Source: HGM04593 sp045636545 (GTDB lineage Bacteria > Bacteroidota > Bacteroidia > Bacteroidales > Bacteroidaceae). From it: a DNA stretch of 64,000 bases. The position numbers were made by a program, and so were the translations under genes. The stretch spans positions 1 to 64,000 of the forward strand of contig JAZTXR010000046.1 in assembly GCA_045636545.1 (NCBI GenBank). Reading direction: 5' to 3'. Of the stretch, positions 61,797-64,000 are shown piece by piece. The notes beneath the pieces are model-generated. The model saw only the letters and a program-made list of their open reading frames with translations, did not search any database and had not been told where the DNA came from. Each line of letters opens with the position of its first letter. The first letter of the stretch is position 1.

Positions 61797-62810
61797 ATGA
61801 TAGCAGTACTTAAAAACGGAGTTACAAAGGCTCAGCGCGACAACCTCATTCATTGGCTTGAGTCGCAGAACGTGAGGGTTCACGTTTCAGAAGGCGAGAT
61901 GCAGACAGTGCTCGGCCTCATTGGCGATACCCGCAAGATTGACATGGACCTGCTTGCAGGCCTTGAGATAATAGACCGTGTTACACGCATAACCGACCCC
62001 TTCAAGAGTGCGAACCGTAGTTTTCACCCCGATGACACTGTGGTTGTGGCCGGCAGCGGCGAGAACCAGGTGAAGATTGGTGGCGGCAATTTTGCCATTA
62101 TGGCAGGTCCTTGCTCGGTCGAGAGCGAGGAGCAGATTCTGGCCGTGGCCCATGCAGTGAAGGCATCGGGTGCCAACATTCTGCGCGGTGGCGCATTCAA
62201 GCCACGCACATCGCCTTACGATTTCCAGGGTCTGCGTGCCGAGGGTCTGCAACTGCTGTTGAAGGCTCGCGAGGCAACGGGGCTTCCCATTGTAACCGAG
62301 ATTATGAGCGCAGCGCACCTTGACCTCTTTGCCGATGTCGACATCATTCAGGTGGGCGCACGCAACATGCAGAACTTCGAGCTGTTGAAGGAGCTTGGCC
62401 GTTCGGACAAGCCTATCCTTTTGAAGCGTGGTATGTCGGCAACCCTCAAGGAACTTCTAATGAGTGCCGAGTATATCATGTCCGAGGGTAACGAGCAGGT
62501 GATTCTGTGCGAGCGTGGTATCCGCAGCTATGACAACTACACCCGCAATGTGCTTGACCTTGCGGCCGTTCCAGTGCTCAAGGAGCTTACTCACCTTCCT
62601 ATTGTCGTTGACCCAAGCCACGCCACTGGCGTGTCGCGCCTTGTACGTCCAATGGCCTGCGCTGCGACAGCAGCCGGTGCCGACGGTCTCATCATCGAGG
62701 TTCACAATAACCCGGTGTGTGCGTTGTGCGACGGTGCACAGTCACTCACACCCGAGCAGTTCGACGAGGTTGCACAGCGCGTAAACGAGATACGCAGCAT
62801 AATGCATTGA
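61797..62810 (+). CDS. aroF: 3-deoxy-7-phosphoheptulonate synthase (type I beta)
   Basis: DAHP synthase condenses PEP and erythrose 4-phosphate, the entry to the shikimate pathway. The 337-residue protein has an N-terminal ferredoxin-like regulatory domain (MIAVLKNGVTKAQRD, about 1-70), typical of the I-beta subclass. The barrel follows with IMAGPCSVESEEQI (metal Cys), GGAFKPRTSPYDFQG, and VDPSHATG with the metal His. The N-terminal domain usually gives feedback control by tyrosine or prephenate-derived acids. The tyrA gene follows. Confidence 0.94.
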   Translation: MIAVLKNGVTKAQRDNLIHWLESQNVRVHVSEGEMQTVLGLIGDTRKIDMDLLAGLEIIDRVTRITDPFKSANRSFHPDDTVVVAGSGENQVKIGGGNFAIMAGPCSVESEEQILAVAHAVKASGANILRGGAFKPRTSPYDFQGLRAEGLQLLLKAREATGLPIVTEIMSAAHLDLFADVDIIQVGARNMQNFELLKELGRSDKPILLKRGMSATLKELLMSAEYIMSEGNEQVILCERGIRSYDNYTRNVLDLAAVPVLKELTHLPIVVDPSHATGVSRLVRPMACAATAAGADGLIIEVHNNPVCALCDGAQSLTPEQFDEVAQRVNEIRSIMH

Positions 62811-62822
62811 TAAGTGGCGCGT

Positions 62823-63653
62823 ATGGTTGTAGGTGTTGTTGGTCTGGGGTTGATTGGTGGTTCGGCGGCAAAGGCTTTCAAGGCTGCCGGCGCAACTGTG
62901 CTTGCCTATGATATAAACGAACCCATCGTGAGCTATGCACAGCTTGAGGGTGTTGTCGATGGCATGCTCGATGCTGCGGCCATCGGCCGTTGCGACCTCT
63001 TGCTGCTCACAGCAACGCCAAGGGCCGTCGAGGGCTATCTGCGCGACAATGCAAGGCACATAGCTCCCGGCACGTTGGTGATTGACTTTTGCGGAACAAA
63101 ACGCAAGGTGTGCGAGCTTGGTTTTGCGCTTGCTGCGGAGCTGGGCTTCACTTTCGTTGGCGGTCACCCCATGGCAGGCCTGCAATACTCGGGCTACAAA
63201 TACTCAAAGGCAATGCTCTACAGCGGTGCTTCGTTCATTATGGTGCCGCCGGTGCACGATGACATTGCTCTGCTCGACCGCGTGAAACAGGCGCTTGCGC
63301 CGCTCGGCTTCAAGAAATTCGTTGTCACCACGGCCGATTTTCATGACCGCATGATTTCATACACCTCGCAGATGTGTCACGTTGTCTCCAATGCGTTCAT
63401 CAAAAGCCCGTCGGCGAAGTTCCACCGTGGCTACAGTGCCGGCAGTTTCCGCGACTTCACCCGCGTGTCGCGCCTCAATGAGGATATGTGGACCGAGCTT
63501 TTCCTTGAGAACAAGGAACATCTGCTCGGTGAACTTGACTTTCTTATAAATTCGCTCCACGAATACCGCGATGCGATAGCTGCCGACAATGCCGACGTGT
63601 TGCGTTCGCTTTTGCGCGATGGCCGCATAGCAAAGGAGGAGACCGAAAAATAG
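62823..63653 (+). CDS. tyrA: prephenate dehydrogenase
   Basis: TyrA oxidises prephenate to 4-hydroxyphenylpyruvate with NAD. The protein starts MVVGVVGLGLIGGSAAK, whose GxGLIGGS is the NAD-binding loop. GGHPMAGLQYSGY contains the conserved His and Gly of the active site, and a helical C-terminal domain includes FHDRMISYTSQMCHVVSNAF. A GTG start at 62814 would add three residues. ATG 62823 is preferred. There are 12 bp to the stop of the DAHP synthase gene. Confidence 0.93.
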   Translation: MVVGVVGLGLIGGSAAKAFKAAGATVLAYDINEPIVSYAQLEGVVDGMLDAAAIGRCDLLLLTATPRAVEGYLRDNARHIAPGTLVIDFCGTKRKVCELGFALAAELGFTFVGGHPMAGLQYSGYKYSKAMLYSGASFIMVPPVHDDIALLDRVKQALAPLGFKKFVVTTADFHDRMISYTSQMCHVVSNAFIKSPSAKFHRGYSAGSFRDFTRVSRLNEDMWTELFLENKEHLLGELDFLINSLHEYRDAIAADNADVLRSLLRDGRIAKEETEK

Positions 63654-63661
63654 TTGGTAAT

Positions 63662-64000
63662 ATGCAATATGATATAGTAAACGTAAAGGCGACAAAGGAG
63701 TACGACATCTGCATTGGCAGGGGGGTGCTTGCCGCCATTGGCGAGCTCATTGCCCCGGTGCTTGGCAAATGCCGCCTGGCTGTGCTCACCGACAGCAATG
63801 TCGATGTGCTCTATGGCAGTGCTATGATGGAGCACCTTGCTGCGGCGGGGTACGATGCCTGCAAATATGTAATCCCTGCGGGCGAGGCTTCAAAGTGTGC
63901 CGACAACCTGTTGGCATTCCTCAACTTCCTTGCCGGTGAACAACTCACACGCAGCGATGCTGTCATTGCTTTTGGCGGTGGAGTGGTGGGTGACCTCGGC
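63662..64000 (+). CDS. aroB: 3-dehydroquinate synthase, N-terminal part (3' end outside window)
   Basis: The reading frame is open at the right edge; the first 113 residues are visible. They have the start of AroB: a beta-strand pattern MQYDIVNVKATKEYDICIGRG, then KCRLAVLTDSNVDVLYG, PAGEASKCADN (PxGExxK) and AFGGGVVGDLG, the NAD-binding Gly-rich loop. AroB makes 3-dehydroquinate from DAHP, the next step after 61797. It begins 8 bp after the tyrA stop. Confidence 0.9.
   Translation, partial: MQYDIVNVKATKEYDICIGRGVLAAIGELIAPVLGKCRLAVLTDSNVDVLYGSAMMEHLAAAGYDACKYVIPAGEASKCADNLLAFLNFLAGEQLTRSDAVIAFGGGVVGDLG

Overview
The window is chromosomal DNA of a member of the Bacteroidota, most likely order Bacteroidales. 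The evidence is a type IX secretion operon (porP-gldK-gldL-gldM-gldN), a T9SS-type C-terminal signal, PorT-like barrels, PCMD, DUF4290, DUF2723 and DUF3472 proteins, and promoters of the TTG-N19-21-TAnnTTTG type used by the Bacteroidota primary sigma factor. No species is assigned. There are no rRNA or tRNA genes, no CRISPR array and no complete insertion sequence. Gene density is high and most of the content is core housekeeping.

Layout: 1-2432 holds a truncated PCMD protein, a beta-barrel and a secreted calycin-like protein. 2592-3497 is a cation diffusion facilitator. 3583-9507 is the T9SS operon, followed by a barrel, a YbdG-like MscS channel and a small minus-strand lipoprotein. 11986-19668 carries priA, a giant DUF2723 membrane protein (TMEM260-like O-mannosyltransferase family), a NodB deacetylase and queG. 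19815-24620 (minus) is mfd followed by an exported C1 peptidase. 24713-27544 is a thioesterase, an unknown membrane-anchored protein, a CoA transferase and a TrmH-type methylase. 28271-36400 is an MsbA-like ABC exporter, a LOG protein, a PfkB kinase, and a His-rich periplasmic adaptor with a CusA-like pump. 36473-43892 is nadK (minus), then pdxJ-exbB-exbD-tonB, a DJ-1 protein, ispD and recG. 43893-44445 is the only sizeable non-coding stretch and holds decayed sequence and repeats. 44446-46182 is ndk, an M23/LysM peptidase and a small exported protein. 46237-55498 is a nine-gene minus-strand run: tsaB, DUF4290, murA, rimM, degenerate M23, dxr, rseP, serpin, phoA. 55739-59711 is yicC-gmk-nadD-MORN-DUF3472. 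59907-61580 is a GH109-like protein with an unusual tail. 61797-64000 begins an aromatic amino acid operon (DAHP synthase, prephenate dehydrogenase, aroB).

Two regularities run through the window. All five divergent junctions carry a TAnnTTTG-like -7 element on each strand. All five convergent junctions carry a hairpin with a perfect stem. These support the gene starts chosen here, several of which are downstream of the longest possible ORF.

Points that repay a second look: MurA has Asp in place of the fosfomycin-target Cys; one M23 protein lacks the first His of HxH; a lipoprotein serpin lies in an envelope operon; the GH109-like protein has an Ala/Lys tail; the metal pump has a very His-rich adaptor and no outer-membrane partner; pdxJ has a structured leader; a 23-bp perfect hairpin lies between cusA-like and nadK; and the recG-ndk gap contains an ATPase remnant. 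No clearly novel multi-gene system was found.
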